A DNA stretch of 64,000 bases from Chthoniobacter sp. (GCA_021414005.1 JAIOPH010000013.1:248001-312000); one strand, 5' to 3'; positions 10,056 through 18,818 are shown, counted from the first letter of the stretch. Notes: generated from the letters alone by a model not told the origin. Made by a program: numbers and translations.

Positions 10056-10213
10056 GGGCTAAAAGGGGCGGCGACAGTTCCGGTGGAAGTGGGGAAAATG
10101 CGTCGCGCGCGCGTTATTTCGTTCGTCACTGCGCTGCCGTCAAAAAAATTAAACTCCGCAGCGCCTGGTAGAGGTTGGGCGATTGCCGTCTTTCGTGATC
10201 GTCGTCGTCTCCG

Positions 10214-11710
10214 CTATTTCCCTTTCGCTGCTTTAGTCGGCTCGCGAAGGCTGATGGAATCAAGATCGAGCGCCTTCTGCGGGATGACTTCCGCGTCCTT
10301 GAAGGTGTCGCCGAGGGTGTCGCGGAAGCTTTCCGCGTGGCCGGCGATGACCACGCTCGTCGCCACGCCGCGCAGATGGTCGCCCGCAAATTTCTGCACG
10401 GCTTCGACCTTCACGGCGAGCACGTCGGCGGTAAAGGTGCTCAGTGCTGTGAGCGGTAGATCAAGCACCGCCAGGCCCGCTAGGCGCGTGGCGAAGCCGT
10501 CATTCGTTTCGAGCGCGCGGCCGTATTCGCCGGTCAGCGTGCTCGTGCGCGGCGTGAGTTCGGCGGCGGGCACCGGCTCGGTGGCGAGGCGGTCCAACTC
10601 CGCGCGCATCAGCACGGCAACCTCCGGGCCGGCGGAGTTTTTCGTCTGCGCCGCTGCCACAAACGCGCCGCCCAAACGCCGCGCTCCGAGGTCGCTCGAA
10701 GCGCCATACGTCAGTCCGCGCTTCACGCGAATCTCCGCGTTCAGCCGCGCGCTGTAGCCGCCTCCCAGCACGCTGCTCGCGACCACGCCGGGGAAATAGT
10801 CCGGCGCTTTGCGTGCCACCGCTGCCTTGCCCACCACCACCGCCGCCTGCCCGGCGTTCGGCATGTCGATGATGACCACCCGCGGCTTCGCGGGCGGCTC
10901 GGAGACGCGCAACGCTGGCAAAGGAACCGCCGGTTTTTTCCAGTCGCCGAAAAACTGCCCGGCCCACGCGAATCCCTGTTCGGCTTTCAGGCTGCCGACA
11001 AAAATGAGCACCGCGTTGTCCGGTCGGAAGTAAGTCGCGTGCAGCTTCGCGAGCCGGGCGCGGCTGATGTGGGCCACGCTTTTCGGCGTGCCGCCGGGCA
11101 GATGTCCATACGGGCCGTCGCCAAAAATCACCCGCGCCGCCGCGGCCTTCGCCAGCGTGCCCGGCTCCTCCATCTTCACGCGCAGTTCATCCAGCGTCTC
11201 CGCACGCAACCGCTCGACCTCCGCCGCCGCGAGCGTGGGCCGCCGCACCACTTCGCGCAAAATCTCCAACCCCGCTTCGGCCTGCGCGGTCATGATGGTC
11301 AGCTTCGCCGCCGTCGCGTCCCAGCCCGCGCCCGTGGTGATCGCCCCGCCCAGAGCCTCGATCGCCTGCGCGAGTTGCGGAGCCGTGCGCTGGCCTGCGC
11401 CCCGCATGAGCAGGGAGGCCAGCATGTCCATCGCTCCGGCACCGTCTGCGGGATCAACCTCCGCGCCGCTCTTCACCACAAACTGCGCCGACAAGATCGG
11501 CAGCCCCGGCCGCTCGATGACGATCACCCGAAGTCCATTCGCCAGCGTCTTCTCCACCGGTTCGGGCAGCTTGATTTCACGCGGTGCGCCGGCTGCCGGC
11601 GGCTGGTCCAAATCATCTGCCGCAAACGATCGCGTTCCCGTCAGCATCACCAGCACCGCCCAAAAAATCCCCGTCATCCGCAGCGCACGACGACAGCTTT
11701 GGCTTTTCAT
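10214..11710 (-). CDS. M16 family peptidase, non-catalytic subunit
   Basis: This 498-aa protein has a signal peptide (to about residue 27, SFA-ADD) and then an M16 fold: an N-terminal LANGLRVIVIE strand, a middle LHATYFRPDNAVLIFVG segment and a C-terminal GLTYGASSD segment. The zinc-binding HXXEH motif is missing; the matching region reads AMDMLASLL. It is therefore probably the inactive partner of the neighbouring catalytic subunit, as in two-gene periplasmic M16 heterodimers. The ATG at 11710 overlaps the TGA of the upstream gene (ATGA), which implies translational coupling and fixes the start; the open frame extends further upstream but would run into the partner gene. Confidence 0.9.
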   Translation of the reverse strand: MKSQSCRRALRMTGIFWAVLVMLTGTRSFAADDLDQPPAAGAPREIKLPEPVEKTLANGLRVIVIERPGLPILSAQFVVKSGAEVDPADGAGAMDMLASLLMRGAGQRTAPQLAQAIEALGGAITTGAGWDATAAKLTIMTAQAEAGLEILREVVRRPTLAAAEVERLRAETLDELRVKMEEPGTLAKAAAARVIFGDGPYGHLPGGTPKSVAHISRARLAKLHATYFRPDNAVLIFVGSLKAEQGFAWAGQFFGDWKKPAVPLPALRVSEPPAKPRVVIIDMPNAGQAAVVVGKAAVARKAPDYFPGVVASSVLGGGYSARLNAEIRVKRGLTYGASSDLGARRLGGAFVAAAQTKNSAGPEVAVLMRAELDRLATEPVPAAELTPRTSTLTGEYGRALETNDGFATRLAGLAVLDLPLTALSTFTADVLAVKVEAVQKFAGDHLRGVATSVVIAGHAESFRDTLGDTFKDAEVIPQKALDLDSISLREPTKAAKGK

Positions 11711-13056
11711 TTCTTTGCTCCCTTCATCGCTTCCGGCAGGTATTCCAGCACCAGCCGGTTCTGCTCGGTGAAAACTGCGCGCAACACCCGCTGCACGTCC
11801 GCCGCTGTGACGCCCTGCAGCCGCGCAAGTTCCGTGTTCACCCGCGTGGCGTCGCCAAGCACCACCGCCGCCTCCGCCAGCGCCGAAGCCTTGCCCTCGC
11901 ACGTCTCGCGCTCCAGAAGCCGCGCGGTCAGCAGCCGTCGCTTCGCCTTCACCAGCTCGGCGTCGCTCACCGGCTGCGCGACGATTTTCGCGATCTCCGC
12001 AAACAGCACGCGCTCCGCTTCCGCCACGCTCTTGCCGCTCGCCAGTACGACTTCAAACAGCAGCAGCCCGACGTCTTCCCGCAGATCCGCCGTGAAGTTC
12101 ACGCTCTGCGCGAGCTGCTTCTCATAAACGAGCTGCTGATACAGCCTCGACGACTCGCCTCCCGCCAGAATCTCCTGCGCTACCTCCATCGCCGGCGCGT
12201 CATCGCTCCGGCCAGCCGGGCCGAGAAAGGTCACCGCCACCGCCGGCAACGGCACGCTTCCGGAATACTGGACGAGTCGCTGCTCCTTAGTGCGCGCGGG
12301 TTCCTTCACCGTCACCCGCGGCACCGGCGTGGCGGGTTTCGGCACGGGCGCAAAATACTTGTCCACCCACGCGTCGAACTGCGCCGGATCGAAATCGCCA
12401 ACGACCACGAGCGTCGCGTTGTCGGGCCGGTAGTAGGTGGTGTGAAAGGCGCGCACGTCATCGATTGTCGCCGCGTTGAGTTCCGGGATGTTGCCGATCG
12501 TCGGGCGCTTATACGGATGCTCGGCGAACGACTTTTTGATGATCTCCTCGCCGAACTGCCCATACGGCTCGGCCTCCACGCGCTGCAAATACTCCTGCTT
12601 CACCACCTCGCGCTCGGATCGGAAATTCTTCTCGTCCACGGTCAGTCCCGCCATGCGGTCGGCCTCGGCCCAAAGCAGACGTTCGAGATGATTCGAAGGC
12701 ACGACTTCGTGATAAACCGTCACGTCATCCGCGGTGTAGGCGTTGTTGAAACCGCCCACGTCCTCGGTCAGCCGGTCAAGGGTCTCCGGCTTGGTGCGCT
12801 TCGTTCCTTTGAACATGATGTGCTCGAAAAGGTGCGCGAATCCGCTGCGCCCCGCCGGGTCGTCCTTCGAGCCGACGTGATACCACACGTTGATCGCCAC
12901 GGTCGGTGTGCTGTGATCCGGCGCGGCATAGACTTCGAGACCGTTGGGCAGCGTGCGATGCGTGAACTGGACCGGCGGAATCGCCACCGGAGCGGGCGGC
13001 TCCTGGCCGGCACGCAGCGTCAGCGTGAGGAAAGGGATGAGCAGCAGGCGGCGCAT
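11707..13056 (-). CDS. M16 family zinc peptidase, catalytic subunit
   Basis: This 449-aa protein starts with a short hydrophobic signal-like segment. It carries the inverse zinc motif HLFEH at residues 75-79, with a glutamate-rich stretch (SEREVVKQE, 147-155) that supplies the third zinc ligand. Downstream are TYYRPDNATLVVVGDF and the C-terminal SSRLYQQLVYEKQLA segment, both typical of pitrilysin-type peptidases. It probably degrades peptides in the periplasm together with the inactive M16 partner encoded immediately downstream with a 4-base overlap. ispF lies 10 bases upstream, so this may extend the ispF-suhB operon. The physiological substrate is unknown. Confidence 0.93.
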   Translation of the reverse strand: MRRLLLIPFLTLTLRAGQEPPAPVAIPPVQFTHRTLPNGLEVYAAPDHSTPTVAINVWYHVGSKDDPAGRSGFAHLFEHIMFKGTKRTKPETLDRLTEDVGGFNNAYTADDVTVYHEVVPSNHLERLLWAEADRMAGLTVDEKNFRSEREVVKQEYLQRVEAEPYGQFGEEIIKKSFAEHPYKRPTIGNIPELNAATIDDVRAFHTTYYRPDNATLVVVGDFDPAQFDAWVDKYFAPVPKPATPVPRVTVKEPARTKEQRLVQYSGSVPLPAVAVTFLGPAGRSDDAPAMEVAQEILAGGESSRLYQQLVYEKQLAQSVNFTADLREDVGLLLFEVVLASGKSVAEAERVLFAEIAKIVAQPVSDAELVKAKRRLLTARLLERETCEGKASALAEAAVVLGDATRVNTELARLQGVTAADVQRVLRAVFTEQNRLVLEYLPEAMKGAKK

Positions 13057-13066
13057 GGCGTCCTCC

Positions 13067-13546
13067 TTACTCGGGCAACTGTACGCTGGCTACCGCCATC
13101 GCGGCGATACCCTCGCCACGTCCGAGAAAACCCATGCCCTCATTCGTCGTCGCCTTCACGCCGACTCGCGCGACGGGAATCGCCAGCGCCGCCGCGAGAT
13201 TTTCGCGCATCCGCGCGACGTGCGGGCCGATCTTCGGCGCCTCGGCCACGAGCGTGGCGTCGATATTGATTACGCGCCCGCCCTTCTCCGCGACCAGCGC
13301 GCCCGCTTTGCGCAAAATCTCCAGGCTGCTGATGCCGCGGATGGATTCGTCGCTGTTCGGAAAATGATGGCCGATGTCGCGTTCGCCGATCGCCCCGAGC
13401 ACCGCATCGGCAATCGCGTGAACGAGCACGTCCGCATCGCTGTGCCCGTCGAGTCCGTGCGTGTACGGGATTTCCACACCGCCGAGAATGAGCGCGCGGT
13501 TTTCCGCAAAGCGATGAACATCGTAACCAATGCCGGAGAGGTTCAT
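13067..13546 (-). CDS. ispF: 2-C-methyl-D-erythritol 2,4-cyclodiphosphate synthase
   Basis: IspF converts CDP-methylerythritol 2-phosphate to the cyclic diphosphate in the non-mevalonate isoprenoid pathway, in the cytosol. At 159 aa it has the usual family length. The zinc-binding DVH is at residues 9-11, followed by GLDGHSDADVLVHAI and a C-terminal KATTNEGMGFLGRGEGIAA, both highly characteristic. The ATG at 13546 overlaps the suhB stop in an ATGA junction, which decides the start over a longer in-frame extension. An M16 peptidase gene follows 10 bases downstream. The enzyme normally forms a homotrimer. Confidence 0.97.
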   Translation of the reverse strand: MNLSGIGYDVHRFAENRALILGGVEIPYTHGLDGHSDADVLVHAIADAVLGAIGERDIGHHFPNSDESIRGISSLEILRKAGALVAEKGGRVINIDATLVAEAPKIGPHVARMRENLAAALAIPVARVGVKATTNEGMGFLGRGEGIAAMAVASVQLPE

Positions 13547-14295
13547 AGTTCGAGGTCGATGCGTCCACTCGATGCGACAACCGAAATCTTGTCCGGGTTG
13601 TCTTCGCGCGGGGTCATCGAAAATTGGCCGCCCGCCGCTTCGACGAGCAGCTTGCCTGCGGCGACATCCCACAAGCTAACCGATTGCTCGATGTAAGCAT
13701 CGAGCCGCCCGCACGCGACATACGCGAGATCGAGCGCAGCGCTACCCATGAGGCGGCACTTCCGCGCGCGCATCACGTATTTTTCCAGCAGCGGCAGACC
13801 GGCGGAGATGGTCGTCTTCGATTTCGAGAAGCCGACGGAGAGCGTCGCGTCCGCGAGTTGCGTGCGCGTGCTCACCGCGATCGGCTGGCCGTTGAGCGTC
13901 GCCGCGCCGCTGCGTTCCACGGCCCACAGCTCGTCGCGCATCGGATCGTAAATCACGCCGACGATGATTTCGCCACGCTCGCGCAGCGCGATGGAGATGC
14001 AGAAATGCGGGATGCCGTAGAAGTAATTCACCGTCCCGTCGATGGGATCGACAATCCATTGGAAGGCGCTCGCCTGATTGCCCGCGATGCCCTCCTCGCC
14101 ATAGATGGCGTGATCCGGGAACTCCGCGAGGAGCTGCGCCGTGATGAGTTCCTGAGTGCGGACATCGAGGTCGAGCTTGATGTCGTGCGCGTGAAATTCA
14201 TTCACCTCCAGCACCTTGCCGAAGTGTTCGCGCAGCAGGGCACCGGCGGCGCGGGCGGAAGTCGTGGCGGCGTGAAGATAAGGATTGGTGAGCAT
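13543..14295 (-). CDS. suhB: Inositol monophosphatase family protein
   Basis: This 250-aa protein is a cytosolic Mg2+-dependent phosphatase of the IMPase/FBPase superfamily. The metal site is visible as GEE at residues 66-68 and DPIDGT at 83-88, with the second metal motif SLWDVAAG near 215-222. Substrates in this family include inositol-1-phosphate and related sugar phosphates; SuhB in gammaproteobacteria also has a non-catalytic RNA role, so the exact function is open. The ATG at 14295 is preferred over an in-frame TTG at 14328 because the latter lies inside the T-tract of a strong terminator. The gene overlaps ispF by four bases. Confidence 0.9.
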   Translation of the reverse strand: MLTNPYLHAATTSARAAGALLREHFGKVLEVNEFHAHDIKLDLDVRTQELITAQLLAEFPDHAIYGEEGIAGNQASAFQWIVDPIDGTVNYFYGIPHFCISIALRERGEIIVGVIYDPMRDELWAVERSGAATLNGQPIAVSTRTQLADATLSVGFSKSKTTISAGLPLLEKYVMRARKCRLMGSAALDLAYVACGRLDAYIEQSVSLWDVAAGKLLVEAAGGQFSMTPREDNPDKISVVASSGRIDLEL

Positions 14296-14324
14296 TGGCG
14301 GGAGATAAGGGGCGGTGATTCTTT

Positions 14325-14364
14325 TCAAAAAAAGTGGGAGGAGAAATGAATTCTCCTCCCACTT
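14325..14364 (-). terminator. Strong intrinsic terminator of the H1-like gene
   Basis: Read on the minus strand, a perfect 14-bp stem (14364-14351 pairing with 14345-14332; core GTGGGAGGAGAA) with a 5-base loop is followed by seven T residues at about 14331-14325. It lies 24 bases after the stop codon of the lysine-rich peptide gene and 30 bases before the suhB ATG, so it insulates the two units. The stem is complementary throughout, the clearest terminator in the window. Confidence 0.93.
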
Positions 14365-14387
14365 GTGTTCGTAACGGGGACCGTTAC

Positions 14388-14549
14388 TTATTTCTTCTTC
14401 TTAACTGCTTTCTTAGCAGGAGCCGCTTTCTTGGCCGGTGCCGCCTTCTTGGCCGCAGGCTTCTTAGCCGCCAATTTCTTGGCTGGTGCTTTCTTGGCAG
14501 GTGCTGCTTTGGCAGCGGCTTTTTTTGCAGGAGCTTTTTTAATCGCCAT
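14388..14549 (-). CDS. Histone H1-like Lys/Ala/Pro-rich DNA-binding peptide
   Basis: This 53-codon gene encodes a peptide made almost entirely of Lys, Ala and Pro in repeats of the AAPAKKA type, ending VKKKK. Such peptides resemble the C-terminal tails of eukaryotic histone H1 and bacterial H1-like proteins, and probably bind and compact DNA non-specifically. The start is secure: an AAGGGGGG Shine-Dalgarno run lies seven bases upstream of the ATG, the strongest in this window. A strong intrinsic terminator follows the stop, so the gene is a separate and probably highly expressed unit. Low complexity limits family assignment. Confidence 0.85.
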   Translation of the reverse strand: MAIKKAPAKKAAAKAAPAKKAPAKKLAAKKPAAKKAAPAKKAAPAKKAVKKKK

Positions 14550-14868
14550 TTAAAATCCCCCCTTTCAATCCGCAGTAGCGGGTCACAGGAAATTGTTGAG
14601 CGTGGGTGGTGTGGGTCATCACTCGAATTGCGTGGAGTGGTTAGTAAGGATGGGCAAAAGCGTCAACGGATTTTTGCAGCGCGCGGCGAAAACTTTCCGT
14701 TTCGCGTCGCGTCGTGCGCGCGGTTCGCGTCGCCGTACGGTGAGCTGCGAAAAAAGTGCGTCGCTCGCAAACGCTGTATCCATGCGGCTTGCGCGGTGGT
14801 GTGGGAAAAAGCAGCGCGCACCGCGCCACGGAAAATTTCCGCGCCGATCGTGCGCGAAAAAAATCGCG
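14550..14868. other. 319-bp leader region of the H1-like gene
   Basis: No protein-coding frame here looks real. On the minus strand this lies between the coaC stop and the H1-like gene. A TTGACG hexamer at about 14658-14663 is a candidate -35 element for that gene, with a weak AT-containing -10 region about 17 bases downstream, which would leave a leader of some 80 bases. The strong Shine-Dalgarno run is at 14557-14564. Nothing else is recognised. Confidence 0.4.
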
Positions 14869-15414
14869 TCAGTTCTGCGTCGCGATGATCTGCGCGGCGC
14901 GTTCGACGATGTCATCCACGCTGCACAAACGCCCCAGACCTTCGTATCCGCATGCGAGCAAACCTTCTTCGGGTCCGATGAATTCCACGCCGCGTGACTT
15001 CATCAGCGTTACGTTTTGCTGCACCGCCGCGTGCTGCCACATCTTCCCATTCATCGCCGGCGCGATCAGCACCGGCGCGAGCGAGGCGAGGGCGATCTCG
15101 CACAGCGGATTGTTCGCCAGACCGTGCGCGAGTTCGGCGATGATGTTCGCCGTGGCTGGCGCGACGATTAGTAGCGCCGCGCGATCCGCGAGCGCGACAT
15201 GTGCCGGCTTCCACTCGCCGTTTCCAAAGACGCTCGTCACAACGTCATTCCGCGAGAGCGTCTGGAAAGTCAGCGGTGTGATGAACTCCTGCGCGCCATG
15301 CGTCATCACCACATGCACCTCGAATCCGCGCTTTACGAGTTTGCTCACCAGATCCGCCGACTTGTAGGCGGCGATCGACCCGGTGACGCCAACGATAACG
15401 ACGGGAGCGCTCAT
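14869..15414 (-). CDS. coaC: Phosphopantothenoylcysteine decarboxylase (CoaC-type flavoprotein)
   Basis: The 181-aa product matches only the flavoprotein half of CoaBC. It decarboxylates 4'-phosphopantothenoylcysteine in coenzyme A synthesis using FMN. Visible motifs are GVTGSIAAYK (9-18), the catalytic histidine in AHVALAD (H72), APATANIIA (85-93) and PAMNGKMW (119-126). The CoaB synthetase half is absent, so CoaB must be encoded elsewhere if the pathway is standard. The ATG at 15414 overlaps the gmk stop (ATGA), fixing the start. The order yicC-gmk-coaC resembles the widespread yicC-gmk-(rpoZ)-coaBC cluster, here without rpoZ. Confidence 0.93.
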   Translation of the reverse strand: MSAPVVIVGVTGSIAAYKSADLVSKLVKRGFEVHVVMTHGAQEFITPLTFQTLSRNDVVTSVFGNGEWKPAHVALADRAALLIVAPATANIIAELAHGLANNPLCEIALASLAPVLIAPAMNGKMWQHAAVQQNVTLMKSRGVEFIGPEEGLLACGYEGLGRLCSVDDIVERAAQIIATQN

Positions 15415-16022
15415 ACCAAAATCAGCCGGCGGCTCAGATAACGCTCCGCGCGCATGATCGCGCGAAACTTCTGCAAGTCTTCCTCCATCGAGCCGCTGAT
15501 CAGCGTGTAGCGGTAGTCCCGCCAAGCCTCCATCTCAGTCGCCGCGTTTTTCAGTCGCATTTCGATCTGCTCGGGCGTTTCCGTCCCCCGCTTCAAGAGG
15601 CGATGCCGCAGTTCATCGAGGCTCGGCGGCATGATGAAAATGTCCGCGATGGACGTACGAATGTCCGCGCTTGGCTCGCGACGAATCGTGCTTGCGCCTT
15701 GCACGTCGATGTCGATGAGCACGTCCACGCCGTCCGCGAGATGCTCGCTCACGGAGGAGCGCAGCGTGCCGTAGAAATTGCCATGCACCTCGGCGGATTC
15801 GAGAAAGTCCCCTGCCGCGAGCCTCGCCACGAAATCCTCCGCCGACAAAAAATGATAGTCCTCGCCATCGATTTCCCCCGGCCGCGGCGCCCGCGTGGTG
15901 CACGAAACCGAATACACAAAATCCGCACCCGGTCGCAGCGCATTGAGCAGCGTGCTTTTCCCCGCACCCGACGGCGCGGAGACGACGAACAAAATCCCGC
16001 GGCGGCGAAACTCCAGCTTCAT
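15411..16022 (-). CDS. gmk: Guanylate kinase
   Basis: This 203-aa protein phosphorylates GMP to GDP with ATP. The P-loop APSGAGKST is at residues 16-24, followed by SVSCTTRAPRPGEIDGEDYHF (GMP-binding) and the VLIDIDVQGA segment typical of guanylate kinases. The start at 16022 is set by the ATGA overlap with yicC; a longer in-frame start would extend into that gene. It lies in a coupled yicC-gmk-coaC set with 4-base overlaps at both ends. Confidence 0.97.
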   Translation of the reverse strand: MKLEFRRRGILFVVSAPSGAGKSTLLNALRPGADFVYSVSCTTRAPRPGEIDGEDYHFLSAEDFVARLAAGDFLESAEVHGNFYGTLRSSVSEHLADGVDVLIDIDVQGASTIRREPSADIRTSIADIFIMPPSLDELRHRLLKRGTETPEQIEMRLKNAATEMEAWRDYRYTLISGSMEEDLQKFRAIMRAERYLSRRLILV

Positions 16023-16894
16023 TCGATGTTCTGAATCTGCTCCCGGATTTTCTCCATCTCCGCCTTGCACAGCACCACGTGCTGCGAAATCTCCACGTCA
16101 TTCGCCTTCGCGCCGAGCGTGTTGAATTCCCGCCCGATCTCCTGGCACATGAACTCCAGCGTGCGTCCCACCGGCTCCTGCTTCCGCAGGTGATGCGCGA
16201 ACTGTACGAAGTGACTCTCCAGCCGCGTCAGCTCCTCCGCCGTGTCGCTCTTCTCCGCGAAAAAGATCACCTCTTTCGTCAGCCGCTCGTCATCCAGCGG
16301 CAGGTCTACACCCGCTCGCGCGATGCGGTCGTGCAGCGACTGCCGGTATTTTTTTACCACCGCCGGTTGCAGCGCCTTGATCTTCCGCACCGCATCCCGC
16401 ACCTCCTTCACGCGCTTGATCAGATCCTTCGCCAGATGCTTCCCCTCCGCCTCCCGCATCTTCACCAAATCACCCAGCGCCTCTTTCAAAGCCGCCTCTA
16501 CATGCGGCCAAGCCTCGTCCGCAGAAAACTGCTGCTCCGGCAGCCGCAGCACCCCTGGCGCCCGCAGCACCGTCTCGATGCTAATCTCGCCCGCCGCTTT
16601 CAGCTCTTTCTGCAAATCGAGCATCGCCCGGTAGTAGGTCCGCGCGAGCCCCGCATCCAGCGCCAGATTTTGCGCCGAAGAAACGCTCTGGTGACACGCC
16701 ACCACCACATTCAACCGCCCGCGCGAAACCTCCGCATTGATCACGTCGCGCACGCGCGGCTCCAGCTCCGTGAGTTCCCGGGGCAGCGCGACGACCACAT
16801 CGCTCTGCTTCCGGTTCACCGAGTTGAGTTCGACGCTAAACTTCGCGCCATTGTGGCTGGATTGTCCCCGGCCATAGCCGGTCATGCTTCTCAT
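16019..16894 (-). CDS. yicC: YicC/YloC family endoribonuclease
   Basis: This 291-aa protein has the family's opening MTGYGRG signature (residues 4-10), an ELNSVNRK segment near 22-29, and the C-terminal EIGREFNTLGAKAND signature. YicC-type proteins are now described as RNA endonucleases; the cellular targets in this lineage are unknown. It is the first gene of the coupled yicC-gmk-coaC set and lies 49 bases downstream of purC. The start could be the ATG at 16894 or the one at 16885. Confidence 0.93.
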   Translation of the reverse strand: MRSMTGYGRGQSSHNGAKFSVELNSVNRKQSDVVVALPRELTELEPRVRDVINAEVSRGRLNVVVACHQSVSSAQNLALDAGLARTYYRAMLDLQKELKAAGEISIETVLRAPGVLRLPEQQFSADEAWPHVEAALKEALGDLVKMREAEGKHLAKDLIKRVKEVRDAVRKIKALQPAVVKKYRQSLHDRIARAGVDLPLDDERLTKEVIFFAEKSDTAEELTRLESHFVQFAHHLRKQEPVGRTLEFMCQEIGREFNTLGAKANDVEISQHVVLCKAEMEKIREQIQNIE

Positions 16895-16943
16895 GGATGG
16901 GCCGAGCTTAGAGACCGGCCCGGTGAGTGCAAACGCGCATTCG

Positions 16944-17828
16944 TCATTCCCCCAACGCCCGTCCCGTCAGCCGGAAGAACGCCTCCCGATACTTCTCGCT
17001 CGTCCGCGCCACCACTTCATCCGGCAGCGCGGGCGCGGGCGGCGTCTTATTCCACGCCAGCGTCTCCAGGTAGTCGCGCACGAACTGCTTGTCGAAACTC
17101 GGCGGGCTGATCCCGAGCGCATGCTGATCCGCCGGCCAAAACCGCGAGCTGTCCGGCGTCAGACATTCGTCGATCAGGATCACGCGCCCGTCGAGCAGGC
17201 CGAACTCGAACTTCGTGTCTGCCACGATGATCCCGCGCTCCGCCGCATACGCGCGGCCCGCCTCGTAGATGCGGATGCTCAGCTCCCGCACCTGCTCGGC
17301 CACATCGTCACCCACGAGGCGGCGGCACTCGTCCCAGCCGATGTTCATGTCGTGCCCGCTCGCCGCTTTCGTCGAGGGCGTGAAAAGCGTTTCCGGCAAC
17401 TGCTCCGCCTGCCGCAGCCCGGCGGGCAGCGCGATCCCGCAGATGCTTTGCGACGTCTGATATTCCTTCCACCCCGAGCCCGCGAGATAGCCGCGCACCA
17501 CGCATTCCACCGGCAGCGGCTGCGCCTTCTTTACTACCATCGAGCGCTGCGCCAGCTCCGCCGCAAACGGCTGCAGCACCGCCGGAAAATCGCGCACCCC
17601 GGTGGCGATGACGTGGTTTTCCACAAAGCCGAAGCGCGCAAACCAGAACGCTGAGATCGAAGTCAGCACCGCACCCTTGTGCGGAATGGGATCCGGCAGA
17701 ATGCAGTCGAACGCGCTGATGCGATCCGTCGCGACGAGCAGCAGATGCTCGCCCAGATCAAAGATTTCGCGCACTTTGCCGCTGGCGATTTTGCGGACGC
17801 CGGGGAGGTCGAGGGAATGGATGAGCAT
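16944..17828 (-). CDS. purC: SAICAR synthetase
   Basis: PurC (294 aa) joins aspartate to CAIR in purine biosynthesis. Motifs visible are SGKVREIFDLG near residues 16-26, ATDRISAFDCILPDPIPHKG near 34-53, ECVVRGYLAGSGWKEY and a C-terminal LIDECLTPDSSRFW. The length and domain order fit the yeast-like, longer SAICAR synthetase class. It probably leads the yicC-gmk-coaC group, linking purine synthesis to guanylate kinase. A tandem GAAATC-type repeat lies directly upstream of the ATG. Confidence 0.97.
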   Translation of the reverse strand: MLIHSLDLPGVRKIASGKVREIFDLGEHLLLVATDRISAFDCILPDPIPHKGAVLTSISAFWFARFGFVENHVIATGVRDFPAVLQPFAAELAQRSMVVKKAQPLPVECVVRGYLAGSGWKEYQTSQSICGIALPAGLRQAEQLPETLFTPSTKAASGHDMNIGWDECRRLVGDDVAEQVRELSIRIYEAGRAYAAERGIIVADTKFEFGLLDGRVILIDECLTPDSSRFWPADQHALGISPPSFDKQFVRDYLETLAWNKTPPAPALPDEVVARTSEKYREAFFRLTGRALGE

Positions 17829-17830
17829 GG

Positions 17831-17866
17831 CAGATTTCAGATTTCGGATTTCGGATTTCAGATTGC
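17831..17866 (-). repeat. Tandem GAAATC/TGAAATC repeat before purC
   Basis: Read on the purC strand, the 36 bases before the ATG consist of repeated GAAATC hexamers with T or C before each (GCAATCTGAAATCCGAAATC followed by two more units). Related copies lie at 46221-46247 and 46946-46966. It is much more AT-rich than its surroundings. It could be a dispersed extragenic repeat or a regulatory element; its role is unknown. Confidence 0.7.
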
Positions 17867-18001
17867 TACAAGCGACTCGCTCCCGGCACTCCCAATCTGC
17901 AGCGCGCTCGTTCGCGGAGCCACCTTCCCAGCAGGACGCGAGGGCTTGGTTATTGACGCCTGCGTTCCTCCCGTCTGGAGTCTGCCCGTTTCCTCCTCAA
18001 A

Positions 18002-18799
18002 ATGCCCTCCCAACAACCGCAGAAACCGGTCCTTTCGATTCTTGGCAGTGGACTGCTGTTCGCTTGCGCTTTGGGAGGAATTTTCATGGCCGGGATGGTC
18101 GTCGTTCCGGCCGCGCGAATTGCCATGCCAGTGAATGGCACGCCTATTCCGGCGTTCTTCGAGTTCGCGCTTCATATCGACTCCGCGTGCTTTCACTCGC
18201 TGACTCCCCTCGCGATCATCGGTGCGGCCATCTTGGTGGTGGCATTGCTGCGGCGAGGACCAGCCCGCCTCGTTTCGTTCTGCCAGAATGCGCTACCGCT
18301 CCTGGCCGGGTTCTCCACCTGCCTGGCGATTTATCTTCTCAGTAGTGGCGGAGGGGCTTGCAAACTCGCGATCGGGGACCAAATGCGAGAGACAACCTTC
18401 TACAAAAGGACGCTAGAGCAGTTCGCTCTGCTTGAGACGGCGCAGGGCCGTTTGGAAAAGCTTCGTGAGGGGTTGCGTAAAGATCGGAGCCTGAAGGCGA
18501 TCACGGTGAGCAGTGTCTCAGAGTTCAGTGACACTGAAGCGCGAGAACGCATTTCCTCACTGATGGAGATTCTTCCCAAAATCACCGATCCCGCGACCAA
18601 GCGCCAGATTTTGGCGACGCTCTGCCTTTTTCGAAAACAGATCAACACCATCTCCTATGTTGTGCGGGAGCTGCCCCGATACGCCACGGAGGCTGGCGCA
18701 CCACCCACCAACACTCCTGCGGAGACTCTCGATTGGATCGCCAACAACCTGCACAAGGACGGTTGGGAACCGGGGCCGCTGATCAAACTCAACCGATGA
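18002..18799 (+). CDS. Hypothetical membrane protein with helical C-terminal domain
   Basis: The 265-aa product has three probable membrane helices: about residues 14-38 (LGSGLLFACALGGIFMAGMVV), 66-85 (PLAIIGAAILVVALLRRG) and 95-115 (ALPLLAGFSTCLAIYLLS). A charged, helical soluble region of about 145 residues follows (from ETTFYKRTLEQ). No known family was recognised. The ATG at 18002 has no obvious Shine-Dalgarno sequence. The gene is divergent from purC, and its stop faces a maf remnant on the other strand. G+C is slightly lower than in the neighbouring metabolic genes. Confidence 0.75.
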   Translation: MPSQQPQKPVLSILGSGLLFACALGGIFMAGMVVVPAARIAMPVNGTPIPAFFEFALHIDSACFHSLTPLAIIGAAILVVALLRRGPARLVSFCQNALPLLAGFSTCLAIYLLSSGGGACKLAIGDQMRETTFYKRTLEQFALLETAQGRLEKLREGLRKDRSLKAITVSSVSEFSDTEARERISSLMEILPKITDPATKRQILATLCLFRKQINTISYVVRELPRYATEAGAPPTNTPAETLDWIANNLHKDGWEPGPLIKLNR

Positions 18800-18818
18800 C
18801 GATCCCGCGCTGCACGGC

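Noticed and set aside
14593..14997. Plus-strand frames over the H1-like leader and coaC 3' end
   Set aside because: Arg/Ser-rich, without motifs, crossing the coaC gene and the leader of the H1-like gene.
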